Source: CAVPEV01 sp963703555 (GTDB taxonomy: Bacteria; Actinomycetota; Actinomycetes; Actinomycetales; Cellulomonadaceae). Taken from it: 64,000 bases of DNA. Position 1 is the stretch's first letter. Each line of letters begins with the position of its first letter. The notes under the pieces are model-generated. The model was given only the letters and a program-made list of their open reading frames with translations. It ran no database searches and had not been told where the DNA came from. The stretch is from NCBI GenBank assembly GCA_963703555.1, contig CAVPEV010000021.1:1-64000 (forward strand), written 5' to 3'. The position numbers were made by a program, and so were the translations under genes. Shown here in pieces: positions 7,876-16,362 of the stretch.

Positions 7876-9309
7876 TCAGGGCCGGCTGGCGGTCATCTCG
7901 CGCACCTCGGCGTAGCGCGCGCGGACGTGCGGCTCGGGGTCGGCGCGGTAGACGCGGGCCCCGGCCGCCAGGTCCCACCGGGGCGGCGAGTCCGCGCCGG
8001 ACAGCACCCAGGCGGCCTGGCGGGCGGCACCGTCGGCGACGTACTCGGCCGGCGCCGGCACGGTGACGTCCAGCCCCAGCACCGTCGGTGCGATGCGGCG
8101 CACCGCCTCGGACCGGGCGCCCCCACCGATGAGCAGCACACGGTCGACGCGCACGCCCAGGACGCGCAGCGCGTCCAGGCCGTCCGCGAGGCCGCACAGC
8201 ATGCCCTCCACCGCGGCGCGGGCCACGTGGGCGGGCGTCGCGGTGTCCAGCCGCAGGCCGTGCAGCGCGCCGGTAGCGTCGGGCCGGTCCGGTGTGCGCT
8301 CGCCCTCCAGGTAGGGGACGAGGACCAGACCGCCCGCACCGGACGGAGCGGACACCGCCAGGTCGGACAGGCCGGCGAGGTCCACACCGAGGATGTCGGC
8401 GGTGGCGTCGAGCACCCGGGCCGCGTTGAGCGTGCAGGCCAGCGGGAGGTATGCACCGGTGGCGTCGGCGAAGCCGGTGACCAGGCCCGAGCCGTCGGCC
8501 GTGGGCCGGGTGCTCACCGCGGAGACGACGCCGGACGTGCCGATCGAGACGGCCACGTCCCCGGGAACGAGCCCCAGCGCGAGGGCGGCCGCGGCGTTGT
8601 CGCCCGCGCCCGGGCCGAGCACGGGGCGCGCCCAGCGCACCGCGCGCTCGCCGGCGTCGGCCGGGCCGAGCACGCGCGGCACGCCCGCGTCGTGCCCGAG
8701 AGCCCGCTCGAGCAGGTCGTGGCGGTAGGCCTGCTGGGCCGGTGACCAGTAGCCGGTGCCCGAGGCGTCGGAACGGTCCGTGGCGAGGGCGTCGAGCGCG
8801 CCATCCTCGCCGTGGCCGGCCAGCCGCCAGGTGAGCCAGTCGTGCGGCAGGGCGACGGCTGCCACCCGCGCGGCGCGCTCCGGCTCGTGATCGCGCAGCC
8901 AGCGCAGCTTGGTCACGGTCAGCGACGCGACGGGCACGGAGCCCACCGCGTCCGCCCAGGCCTGTGCCCCGGCCGCGGCGTCGCCGGCGCCCAGCTCGGC
9001 GACCAGGTCCGCCGCCGAGCCGGCGGAGCGGGTGTCGTTCCACAGCAGGGCGTCGCGGACCACGGTGCCCTGCGCGTCGAGGGCGACCATGCCGTGCTGC
9101 TGGCCGCCGACGGCCAGCGCGGCGACGTCATCCAGCCCTCCCGCGTCCGCGACGGCGACCTGGAGGGCGTCCCACCAGCGGGCGGGGTCGACCTCGGTAC
9201 CGTCGGGGTGCCCGGCGTGGCCGGACCGCACCAGGGCGCCGGTCCCGGCGTCGCGGACGACGACCTTGCACGACTGGGTGGACGAGTCCACCCCGGCGAC
9301 CAGGGGCAT
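7876..9309 (-). CDS. Xylulokinase
   Basis: FGGY-family kinase phosphorylating D-xylulose to xylulose 5-phosphate. The product has 477 residues. The N-terminal ATPase lobe opens GVDSSTQSCKVVVRDAGTG, the family GGQQHGMVALD motif follows, and the C-terminal lobe has GGGARSEAVRRI. The ATG at 9309 is chosen because homology begins there; the longer in-frame extension overlaps xylA. It lies 13 nt after xylA on the same strand, forming a xylA-xylB operon divergent from a ROK repressor. Confidence 0.93.
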   Translation of the reverse strand: MPLVAGVDSSTQSCKVVVRDAGTGALVRSGHAGHPDGTEVDPARWWDALQVAVADAGGLDDVAALAVGGQQHGMVALDAQGTVVRDALLWNDTRSAGSAADLVAELGAGDAAAGAQAWADAVGSVPVASLTVTKLRWLRDHEPERAARVAAVALPHDWLTWRLAGHGEDGALDALATDRSDASGTGYWSPAQQAYRHDLLERALGHDAGVPRVLGPADAGERAVRWARPVLGPGAGDNAAAALALGLVPGDVAVSIGTSGVVSAVSTRPTADGSGLVTGFADATGAYLPLACTLNAARVLDATADILGVDLAGLSDLAVSAPSGAGGLVLVPYLEGERTPDRPDATGALHGLRLDTATPAHVARAAVEGMLCGLADGLDALRVLGVRVDRVLLIGGGARSEAVRRIAPTVLGLDVTVPAPAEYVADGAARQAAWVLSGADSPPRWDLAAGARVYRADPEPHVRARYAEVREMTASRP

Positions 9310-9322
9310 GGCCGTGCCCCGG

Positions 9323-10510
9323 TCAGCGGGCCCCGAGCGCGTGCTCGAGGGCGAGCTGGTTGAGCCGCACGAACCCGTAGCCGCGTTCGGCGACCGACTC
9401 CACGTCGAGGTCCTCGTATGCGGACCGGTCGGCGAGCAGGTCGGCGATCGTCTCACCGGGGGCGAGGGTCGGGACGGCCAGCTCGAGCACGCCCGCCTCC
9501 TCCAGGGCCGCCTGCACCTCGGGGTCGGCGCGGAACGCCCGCGCGCGTTCGGCCAGGAGCAGGTACGTGCGCATGTTCGCCTCGGCCGACGCCCACACGC
9601 CTGCGACGTCCTCCGTGCGGGACGGCTTGTAGTCGAAGTGTCGCGGTCCGTCGTAGCGCGGGCCACCGCTCGGGAAGCCGTTCTCCAGGAGGTCCACCGT
9701 GCCGAAGGCGGAGAACAGGTCGCCGTGCCCGAACACCAGGTCCTGGTCGAACCTGATGGACTTCTGCCCGTTGAGATCGATGTGGAAGAGCTTGCCCGAC
9801 CACAGTGCCTGGGCCAGCCCGGAGGTGTAGTTCAGGCCGGCCATCTGCTCGTGGCCGGTCTCCGGGTTGACCCCGACGATGTCCCCGTTGGTCAGCTGGG
9901 CGATGAAGGCCAGCGCATGTCCCACCGTCGGCAGCAGGATGTCGCCACGTGGCTCGTTGGGTTTGGGTTCCAGGGCGATGCGCAGTCCATAACCCTTGTC
10001 CTTGATGTAGGCAGCCACCGTGTCGATGCCCTCGGCATAACGGTCGTGCGCGGCCTTGAGATCCTTGGCCGAGTCGTACTCGGCACCCTCGCGTCCGCCC
10101 CACATGACGAACGTCGATGCGCCGAGCTCGGCCGCGAGGTCGACGTTGCGCAGCACCTTGCGCAGGGCGAACCGGCGCACCCGGCGATCGTTCGAGGTGA
10201 ATGCGCCGTCCTTGAAGATGGGGTGGGTGAAGGTGTTGGTCGTCACCATCTCCACCGTGACCCCGGTCTGCGCCAGCGCGCCGGTGAACCGGGCGAGGAT
10301 GCGGTCGCGCTCCGTCGGGTCCGAGCCGAACGGGACGACGTCGTCGTCGTGGAACGTCACGTGCGCCACGCCGAGCTCGGCGAGCCGGTGCACGGACTCC
10401 ACCGGGTCCAGCCAAGGCCGGCTGGCCGAGCCGAACGGGTCCTGGGCGGTCCAGCCCACGGTCCACAGGCCGAAGGAGAACTTGTCCTCGGGGGTTGGCT
10501 TGCGCACCAT
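9323..10510 (-). CDS. Xylose isomerase
   Basis: Interconverts D-xylose and D-xylulose using divalent metal. The 395-residue length and start (KFSFGLWTVGWTAQDPFG) are typical of actinobacterial enzymes. The catalytic His segment VTFHDDDVVPFG, the metal-binding EPKPNEPRGD and the HIDLNGQ segment are all present. The ATG at 10510 is preceded on the minus strand by GAGGAG at 8-10 nt. First gene of the xylAB operon; the promoter region is shared with the divergent repressor. Confidence 0.95.
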   Translation of the reverse strand: MVRKPTPEDKFSFGLWTVGWTAQDPFGSASRPWLDPVESVHRLAELGVAHVTFHDDDVVPFGSDPTERDRILARFTGALAQTGVTVEMVTTNTFTHPIFKDGAFTSNDRRVRRFALRKVLRNVDLAAELGASTFVMWGGREGAEYDSAKDLKAAHDRYAEGIDTVAAYIKDKGYGLRIALEPKPNEPRGDILLPTVGHALAFIAQLTNGDIVGVNPETGHEQMAGLNYTSGLAQALWSGKLFHIDLNGQKSIRFDQDLVFGHGDLFSAFGTVDLLENGFPSGGPRYDGPRHFDYKPSRTEDVAGVWASAEANMRTYLLLAERARAFRADPEVQAALEEAGVLELAVPTLAPGETIADLLADRSAYEDLDVESVAERGYGFVRLNQLALEHALGAR

Positions 10511-10554
10511 CACGCACTCTCCTCGTCGAGCGGCGGGCATTTGTTGTACGACTG

Positions 10555-10582
10555 AACTTATCAGGCGACCCGTTAGGGTCAA
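10555..10582. promoter_or_regulatory. Overlapping divergent promoters, xylA and ROK repressor
   Basis: On the minus strand TTGACC (10582-10577) and TAAGTT (10560-10555) are spaced 16 nt apart, a plausible xylA promoter. On the plus strand TAGGGT (10574-10579) lies 7 nt before the repressor GTG at 10587, a leaderless -10. The two overlap within ACCCGTTAGGGT, a short inverted repeat (ACCC-GTTA-GGGT) that could be part of an operator. I see no longer palindrome. Confidence 0.4.
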
Positions 10583-10586
10583 GCCC

Positions 10587-11834
10587 GTGCCGGTCGACGG
10601 GCCTCAGGGCGGCGAGCCCGATGCGGCGCCGCGCCGCGCCGCCCCCCGCTCGGGAGCGCTGCGCCAGGAGTCGCTGCGCGAGCACAACCTGGCCGTGACG
10701 CTCCGCCAGGTCGTCGATGCCGAGGCTCCGGTCTCCCGCGCCGAGATCGCCGCCGCCACCGGCATGGCGCGCGCCACGGTGTCCAACCTCGTCGACTGGC
10801 TGGTCCGGGCGGGCATGGTCACCGAGCTGGAGCCGCGGACAGGTCGTGGGGTCGGACGGCCCGCGGTGCCTCTCGTCCCGGCCGGCGGCACCCTTGCCGC
10901 CCTGGGCATGGAGGTCAACGTCGACTACCTGGGCGTCCGGGCGGTGGACCTGGCCGGGCACGTGCTCGCGGAGCGGACCCAGCGGGACAGCTTCCGTGGT
11001 TCCGACCCGGGGCCGGTGCTCGTCCGGCTCGCCCGGCTGGCGGAGCGCACGCTGGCCGACCTGGCCGCCGACGGCGTGCGCGTGGTCGGCACGGCTCTCG
11101 CCCTGCCCGGTCTGGTCGACCGGGTGGATGGCCCGCTGCGCATCGCCCCGAACCTCGGCTGGCGCGACGTCGACGTCGTCGCCGTCCTCACCGGCGCCTC
11201 GCACGCGCTGGCGGCGCTGCCACCTCGCCTGGCGAACGAGGCCAACCTGGCCGCCCGCGCCGAGGCGCAGGTGCGCCGGCGGGCCACCGGATCGGCCCCC
11301 AGCTTCGTCTACGTCTCCGGCGAGGTGGGGATCGGTGGGGCGATCGTCCTGGACGGGCGGATCTACCTGGGCCGGCACGGCTGGGGCGGGGAGATCGGGC
11401 ACATGGTCATCGACGCACCGGAGACCGGGCGTCGGTCGCTGGAGGAGCAGGCCGGCCAGGACGCCCTCATGCGGGCGGCCGGCCTGGACCCGTCGGTGCA
11501 GGTGTCGGTGCTCGTCGAGGCGGCCCGCAGCGGCGATGCGCGGGCGCTGACGGCGTTGGAGCACGCCGGGACGGCCCTGGGCATGGCGCTGGTCAACCTC
11601 GTCAGTGCTGTGGACGTGTCCGAGGTCGTGCTGGGCGGAACCTTCGTGCCGGTGTATCCCTGGGTGTACCGGGCCGTGACGGCCGAGCTGGACCGCGTGA
11701 TCTTCGCCGACTGGGCGCCGGTGCAGGTGAGCGTCTCCCAGGCGGGGGAGTACCCGGCGATGACCGGTGCGGCCCTGGCAGTGCTGGGAGCCGTGGTCGC
11801 GGCGCCGACGGCCTTCCGCGCTACGGACGGGTGA
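10587..11834 (+). CDS. ROK-family repressor, probably XylR
   Basis: A 415-residue ROK regulator. The N-terminal winged helix-turn-helix (about residues 40-85) contains VSRAEIAAATGMARATVSNLVDWL. The C-terminal sugar-kinase-like domain has the glycine-rich GEVGIGGAIVLDGRIYLG and GEIGHMVID. The Cys-rich zinc motif of most ROK proteins is absent: the segment reads APETGRRSLEEQAGQ, with no cysteines. Position, divergent from xylAB, makes xylose control the natural inference. The GTG at 10587 is chosen because a -10 element sits 7 nt upstream. Confidence 0.8.
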   Translation: MPVDGPQGGEPDAAPRRAAPRSGALRQESLREHNLAVTLRQVVDAEAPVSRAEIAAATGMARATVSNLVDWLVRAGMVTELEPRTGRGVGRPAVPLVPAGGTLAALGMEVNVDYLGVRAVDLAGHVLAERTQRDSFRGSDPGPVLVRLARLAERTLADLAADGVRVVGTALALPGLVDRVDGPLRIAPNLGWRDVDVVAVLTGASHALAALPPRLANEANLAARAEAQVRRRATGSAPSFVYVSGEVGIGGAIVLDGRIYLGRHGWGGEIGHMVIDAPETGRRSLEEQAGQDALMRAAGLDPSVQVSVLVEAARSGDARALTALEHAGTALGMALVNLVSAVDVSEVVLGGTFVPVYPWVYRAVTAELDRVIFADWAPVQVSVSQAGEYPAMTGAALAVLGAVVAAPTAFRATDG

Positions 11835-11982
11835 CGTTCCTGCGGTGAACCTGTCGACAACGCTCCAGTTCGGCGATCTGCGGCCGACAAGAGGAGGAAG
11901 CGCACGTCTGCGGTCCCGCACCGGTGGGCCGAGGACGTGTCGGGTGGTCCGGTCCGGCCGGGTGACGGAAGGGTGAACGAGG

Positions 11983-13101
11983 ATGTCAGCCACGAGGGCC
12001 GTCAGGCGCGTCGCGCTCGTCGGTGCGCTGGTGTGCACGCTCGGCACGGCCGGCTGTGCCGGCTCGGGCCACGAGGACCAGCGGACCGGCACGCTCGGCA
12101 GGCTGGTCGGCATCGCGATGCCGACGCAGAGCCTCGACCGCTGGAATCGTGACGGGGCCCACCTCGACGAGCTGCTCAAGGCGGACGGTTTCACCACGTC
12201 CGTGCAGTTCGCCGACAACAAGCCCGACGTCCAGGCCACCCAGCTGCAGGCGATGATCGACCAGGGCGCCGAGATCCTCGTGGTCGCGGCCGTGGACGGC
12301 ACCAAGCTGGCGCCCGTGCTGGCCCAGGCGAAGGCGAAGGACGTCACGGTGGTCGCCTACGACCGCCTGATCAACTCCACGCCGGACGTCGACTACTACG
12401 CGACCTTCGACAACTACAAGGTCGGCCAGCTGCAGGGCCAGTTCATCGAGCAGCAGCTGGGGCTGACGGACGGCAAGGGTCCCTTCACCCTGGAGCCGTT
12501 CGCCGGCTCCCCGGACGACAACAACGCGAAGTTCTTCTTCGCGGGGGCCTGGGACGTGCTCCGCCCGTACGTGGAGTCCGGCCGGCTCGTCGTGCCGTCC
12601 GGGAAGGCGCCGGCCAGCAACGAGGAGTGGACCGGCGTGGGCATCCTCGGCTGGGGCTCGGACACCGCGCAGGCGGAGATGGCGAACCGGCTCGCCGCTG
12701 CGTATCCCGGCGGGGCGCGGTTGGACGTCGTGCTGTCACCGAACGACTCCGTGGCGCTCGGGGTCGAACGGGCGCTGGAGGCGGCGGGCTACGCCCCGGG
12801 GAAGAACTGGCCGATCGTCACCGGCCAGGACGCCGACCTGCCGAACGTCATGAACATGCTCGCCGGCAGGCAGTCGATGACGGTGTGGAAGGACACCCGC
12901 ATGCTCGGCGACCAGGTGGCGAACATGATCGGGCAGATCGCCGCTGGTCAGACGGTCGACGTCAACGACACGACGAATTACGACAACGGCGTCAAGCTGG
13001 TCCCGACCTACCTGCTGCCACCTCAGGTCGTCACCCCCGACCAGGTGCCTGCGGCCCTCGTCGCCTCGGGCTTCTACCAGGCGTCCGACCTCGGCCTGTG
13101 A
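11983..13101 (+). CDS. ChvE/XylF-like sugar-binding lipoprotein (orphan)
   Basis: A periplasmic-binding-protein-fold sugar receptor of the ChvE/XylF type, 372 residues. The signal peptide ends in the lipobox LGTAGC (Cys at about residue 25), so the mature protein is membrane-anchored. Family segments include IGIAMPT-like VGIAMPTQSLDRW, AYDRLI, DNYKVGQLQGQ, SPNDSVALGV and TGQDADLPNV. Genes for the cognate ATPase and permease normally follow (mmsA/mmsB type), but mshA follows instead. It lies downstream of xylR in the same direction, which suggests xylose or a related pentose as ligand. Confidence 0.8.
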   Translation: MSATRAVRRVALVGALVCTLGTAGCAGSGHEDQRTGTLGRLVGIAMPTQSLDRWNRDGAHLDELLKADGFTTSVQFADNKPDVQATQLQAMIDQGAEILVVAAVDGTKLAPVLAQAKAKDVTVVAYDRLINSTPDVDYYATFDNYKVGQLQGQFIEQQLGLTDGKGPFTLEPFAGSPDDNNAKFFFAGAWDVLRPYVESGRLVVPSGKAPASNEEWTGVGILGWGSDTAQAEMANRLAAAYPGGARLDVVLSPNDSVALGVERALEAAGYAPGKNWPIVTGQDADLPNVMNMLAGRQSMTVWKDTRMLGDQVANMIGQIAAGQTVDVNDTTNYDNGVKLVPTYLLPPQVVTPDQVPAALVASGFYQASDLGL

Positions 13102-13365
13102 CGCTGCGCTCGTCGTCGTGCCGACCCGGTGGCGCGCTGTCGGGCTCGCGCGCGACCGGGTGGTGGTTCGGCCCCCGGCGCATCGGCGGGTGGTGGATGG
13201 CACCCCGGGCGCACCCGCCGGCCCGCGTCCGGCCATCGTGATCGATTCGTGACCTCAGCGACCCTGCTCGGCGTCCTCGACGTGGCATAGTCTCCGGCGG
13301 TCGACGAGGCACAATGGGTTGGTCCGGCTGCTCACCCGCCGGGCCGTCCCCTGCCTCAGGAGCCC

Positions 13366-14706
13366 GTGTCCGTGCCGCCCCGCGTCGCCATGCTGTCGGT
13401 GCACACCTCACCCCTGGACCAGCCGGGGACCGGCGACGCCGGCGGCATGAACGTCTATGTGGCCGAGCTGTCCCGGGCGCTGGCCCGGCGCGGCGCCGAG
13501 GTGGAGATCTTCACCAGGGCGACGACCTCGCGGCTGCCGGAGACGATGCCGTTGCCCGCCGCCGGTGATCCCGGGCCCGGTCTGCGGAGCCTGGACCCTA
13601 CCGGCGGACCGGGCCCGGCGCCGGTGCTCGTCCACCACGTCCCGGCCGGACCGTTCGAGCGCCTCGACAAGGAGGACCTGCCCGGCGTGCTGTGCGCCAT
13701 GGCTGCCGGCGTGCTGCGGGCCGGGGCCCGGCACGGGCCCGGCTGGTACGACGTCGTGCACTCGCACTACTGGCTGTCCGGCCAGGTCGGTCTGGTCGCT
13801 GCCGAGCGGTGGCGCGTCCCGCTCGTGCACACCATGCACACCATGGCTCGGGTGAAGCAGGCCGCGCTGACCCCCGGCGACAGCCCGGAGCCCACCGCCC
13901 GGGTGCTCGGCGAGGAGGAGGTCGTCGCAGCGGCCGGCGCGCTCGTCGCCAGCACCCCGGAGGAGGCCGAGGACCTCGTGCGGCTGTACGGTGCGGACCC
14001 GACACGCGCGCACGTCGTGACACCCGGGGTGGACCTGCGCCGGTTCTCCCCCGGCGGCCCGGACGCGCAGCGGCGGGCCAGGACCCGGCTCGGTCTGCCG
14101 GCGCACCGGCCGATCGTGCTGTTCGCCGGCCGGGTGCAGCCGCTCAAGGCGCCGGACGTGCTCGTCCGGGCGCTCGCCGAACTGACCCGCGCCGGGCGGC
14201 CGGTGCCGCTGCTGTGCATCCTGGGCGGCGCCAGCGGACGTCCCACCGCAGTGCAGGAGCTGCAGGCGCTGGCCGACCGGCTGGGCGTCGGCCCGCACGT
14301 GCGGGTGCACCCGGCGGCGCCGGCGGCGGAGCTGGTCGACTGGTACCGCGCGGCGGACCTCGTCGCGGTGCCGTCACGGAGCGAGTCGTTCGGCTTCGTC
14401 GCCGCGGAGGCCCAGGCATGCGGCACCCCCGTGGTCGCCGCCGCAGTGGGCGGGCTGCGCACGGTCGTCGTCGACGGAGTGTCGGGTCGACTGGTGCACG
14501 GTCACGACCCGCGGCGCTGGGCCGGCGTGCTGGACGAGCTGCTCACCGACACCGCGGCACGGGCCCGGATGGCGGCAGCGGCGCGGGTCGGGGCGGAACG
14601 GTTCGGCTGGGACGCGGCGGCCGAGCAGGTCCTGCGGGTGTACCGCGCCGCCCGGTCCGCGGGTCGAACGTCCTCCGGCGACGTGCCGGACGCTGCGGCA
14701 GGATGA
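13366..14706 (+). CDS. MshA, D-inositol 3-phosphate glycosyltransferase
   Basis: First committed enzyme of mycothiol synthesis; transfers GlcNAc from UDP-GlcNAc to 1L-myo-inositol 1-phosphate. The 446-residue GT-B product has the MshA N-terminus (AMLSVHTSPLDQPGTGDAGGMNVYV), HSHYWLSGQVG, the acceptor-site HTMHTMARVKQ, and the donor-site SRSESFGFVAAEAQACGTPVVAA with the catalytic E-x7-E arrangement. The start is GTG at 13366, chosen from homology. It ends 4 nt before gpmA, so both are probably transcribed together. Confidence 0.93.
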   Translation: MSVPPRVAMLSVHTSPLDQPGTGDAGGMNVYVAELSRALARRGAEVEIFTRATTSRLPETMPLPAAGDPGPGLRSLDPTGGPGPAPVLVHHVPAGPFERLDKEDLPGVLCAMAAGVLRAGARHGPGWYDVVHSHYWLSGQVGLVAAERWRVPLVHTMHTMARVKQAALTPGDSPEPTARVLGEEEVVAAAGALVASTPEEAEDLVRLYGADPTRAHVVTPGVDLRRFSPGGPDAQRRARTRLGLPAHRPIVLFAGRVQPLKAPDVLVRALAELTRAGRPVPLLCILGGASGRPTAVQELQALADRLGVGPHVRVHPAAPAAELVDWYRAADLVAVPSRSESFGFVAAEAQACGTPVVAAAVGGLRTVVVDGVSGRLVHGHDPRRWAGVLDELLTDTAARARMAAAARVGAERFGWDAAAEQVLRVYRAARSAGRTSSGDVPDAAAG

Positions 14707-14710
14707 GCCC

Positions 14711-15448
14711 ATGACCTACACCCTCGTGCTGCTCCGCCATGGCGAGAGCGAGTGGAACGCCAGGAACCTTTTCACCGGCTGGGTGGACGTGGCGCTGTCC
14801 GAGAAGGGCGTGGCGGAAGCCAATCGCGGCGGGAAGCTGATCGCCGACGCCGGTCTGCTGCCGGACGTTGTTCACACCTCGCTGCTGCGCCGGGCGATCC
14901 AGACGGCGAACTACGCACTCGACGTCGCCGACCGGCTGTGGATCCCGGTGCGGCGCAGCTGGCGGCTCAACGAGCGGCACTACGGGGCGCTGCAGGGGAA
15001 GAACAAGAAGGAGATCCGCGACGAGTACGGCGAGGAGCAGTTCATGGTCTGGCGGCGCTCCTACGATGTGCCGCCGCCCGAGATCGAGCCGGGTTCCCCG
15101 TTCTCCCAGGACGCCGACCCGCGCTACGCCGGGGAGCCCATCCCCCGCACGGAGGCGCTGAAGAACGTGCTGGCCCGCGCGCTGCCCTACTGGCAGGAGG
15201 CCATCGTCCCCGACCTGCGGGCCGACCGGACGGTGCTCGTGGCCGCGCACGGCAACTCGATCCGCGCCCTGGTCAAGCACCTGGACGAGGTGGACGACCA
15301 GACCATCGCCGGGATCAACATCCCCACCGGCATCCCGCTGGTGTACGAGCTCGACGAGGACCTGCGCCCGGTGGTCCGCGGCGGGCACTACCTGGACCCG
15401 GATGCCGCTGCCGCGTCGATCGAGGCGGTCGCCAACCAGGGCAAGTGA
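14711..15448 (+). CDS. 2,3-Bisphosphoglycerate-dependent phosphoglycerate mutase
   Basis: Glycolytic interconversion of 3- and 2-phosphoglycerate through a phosphohistidine. The 245-residue product has the LLRHGESEWN motif with the catalytic His at residue 10, NERHYGALQGKNK, and the second catalytic His in VAAHGNSIRALVKHL. Length is normal for GpmA. Starts 4 nt after mshA and ends before a strong terminator hairpin. Confidence 0.95.
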   Translation: MTYTLVLLRHGESEWNARNLFTGWVDVALSEKGVAEANRGGKLIADAGLLPDVVHTSLLRRAIQTANYALDVADRLWIPVRRSWRLNERHYGALQGKNKKEIRDEYGEEQFMVWRRSYDVPPPEIEPGSPFSQDADPRYAGEPIPRTEALKNVLARALPYWQEAIVPDLRADRTVLVAAHGNSIRALVKHLDEVDDQTIAGINIPTGIPLVYELDEDLRPVVRGGHYLDPDAAAASIEAVANQGK

Positions 15449-15484
15449 GTCGGCGGCGGCCCGCAGGGTCGTCGGACGTCCGAC

Positions 15485-15521
15485 GAGGGCCCGGCACCAG
15501 CCGCAGCGGTGCCGGGCCCTC
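15485..15521. terminator. Bidirectional terminator between gpmA and phoU
   Basis: Perfect 14-bp arms (GAGGGCCCGGCACC and GGTGCCGGGCCCTC) with a 9-nt loop, midway between convergent gpmA (+) and phoU (-). Confidence 0.8.
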
Positions 15522-15549
15522 GCGCGGGTGGGTCAGCGCCGCCCGTGCG

Positions 15550-16215
15550 TCAGCGGCCGAGCGCCGGGTCGTCCGGGCCGAACTCGCCGGTGACGAGGTA
15601 CACGATGCGGCGGGCGATGGACACCGCATGGTCGCCGAACCGCTCGTAGAACCGGCTGAGCAGCGTGACGTCCACGGTCTGCTGCGGGGTACCCGACCAG
15701 CTGTCGGTGAGCTGGGCGGCGAAGGACTGCTGGTGCAGGCCGTCGAGGAGGTCGTCGTCCCGCTCGATGGCCTGCGCGAGGTCGAGGTCGTGCGTGACGA
15801 GCAGCGTCGTGATGCGGTTGGCCACCCGCACGGCCGCCTCGTCCATCGCGACGAACGTGGGGCGGACCTCCGGCGGCAGCGCCGACGCCGGGTAGCACCG
15901 GCGGGTGATCTCCGCGACGTGGCGGGCCAGGTCCCCCATCCGCTCCAGGCTGGCGGACATCCGCAGAGCGCTGACGACGATCCGCAGGTCCGTGGCGACC
16001 GGCTGCTGCTGAGCGAGCAGGAGGACCGACCGTTCGTCGAGGTGCCGCTCGAGGTCGTCGATGGCGACGTCGTGCGCGATGGTCGCCTCCGCCAGGGCGA
16101 GGTCGCTGGTGAGCAGGGCGACACCCGCATCGGTGATCGCCCGCTCGACCCGGCGGCTCATGTCCACCAGGTCGTCGCCGAGCGCACGCAGCTCGGCGGC
16201 AAAGATCGCGCGCAT
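15550..16215 (-). CDS. PhoU phosphate signalling regulator
   Basis: Links the Pst transporter to the SenX3-type kinase and represses the regulon when phosphate is plentiful. The 221-residue product has two PhoU helical repeats with the metal-binding E/DxxxD signatures: SASLERMGDLARHVAEI at about residues 88-104 and SRFYERFGDHAVSIARRIVYLVTGE near the C-terminus. The ATG at 16215 gives the standard MRAIFAAELRALGDDL start. It is divergent from senX3, and a PHO-box-like repeat lies between them. Confidence 0.92.
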   Translation of the reverse strand: MRAIFAAELRALGDDLVDMSRRVERAITDAGVALLTSDLALAEATIAHDVAIDDLERHLDERSVLLLAQQQPVATDLRIVVSALRMSASLERMGDLARHVAEITRRCYPASALPPEVRPTFVAMDEAAVRVANRITTLLVTHDLDLAQAIERDDDLLDGLHQQSFAAQLTDSWSGTPQQTVDVTLLSRFYERFGDHAVSIARRIVYLVTGEFGPDDPALGR

Positions 16216-16261
16216 GCCGGAACCTTCCTGTCGTGGGTCGCCGACCAGCGTCGCACCCGCG

Positions 16262-16290
16262 CGTGAACGCGGGCCGGACGCCAGGTGAAC
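16262..16290 (-). promoter_or_regulatory. Candidate PHO box upstream of phoU
   Basis: On the minus strand GTTCACC (16290-16284) and GTTCACG (16268-16262) are exactly 22 nt apart, two turns of the 11-nt PHO-box spacing, with a degenerate unit between. It is weaker than the pstS site, but the spacing fits PhoP/RegX3 binding. Confidence 0.45.
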
Positions 16291-16349
16291 AGTTCCTGCC
16301 CGGTCCGACGGAGCGCGCCGTGGCGCGCCGCCGGACCATGCCCGCACCG

Positions 16350-16355
16350 TACCCT
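16350..16355 (+). promoter_or_regulatory. -10 element of leaderless senX3
   Basis: TACCCT ends 7 nt before the GTG at 16363, with no ribosome-binding site between them. This supports that start over the in-frame ATG at 16285. Confidence 0.45.
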
Positions 16356-16362
16356 GACGAGC

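Noticed and set aside
9453..12347. 964-codon open frame on the minus strand across xylA, xylR and part of the binding-protein gene
   Set aside because: High-GC shadow frame: Arg/Pro-rich, no motifs, and overlapped by well-supported genes.
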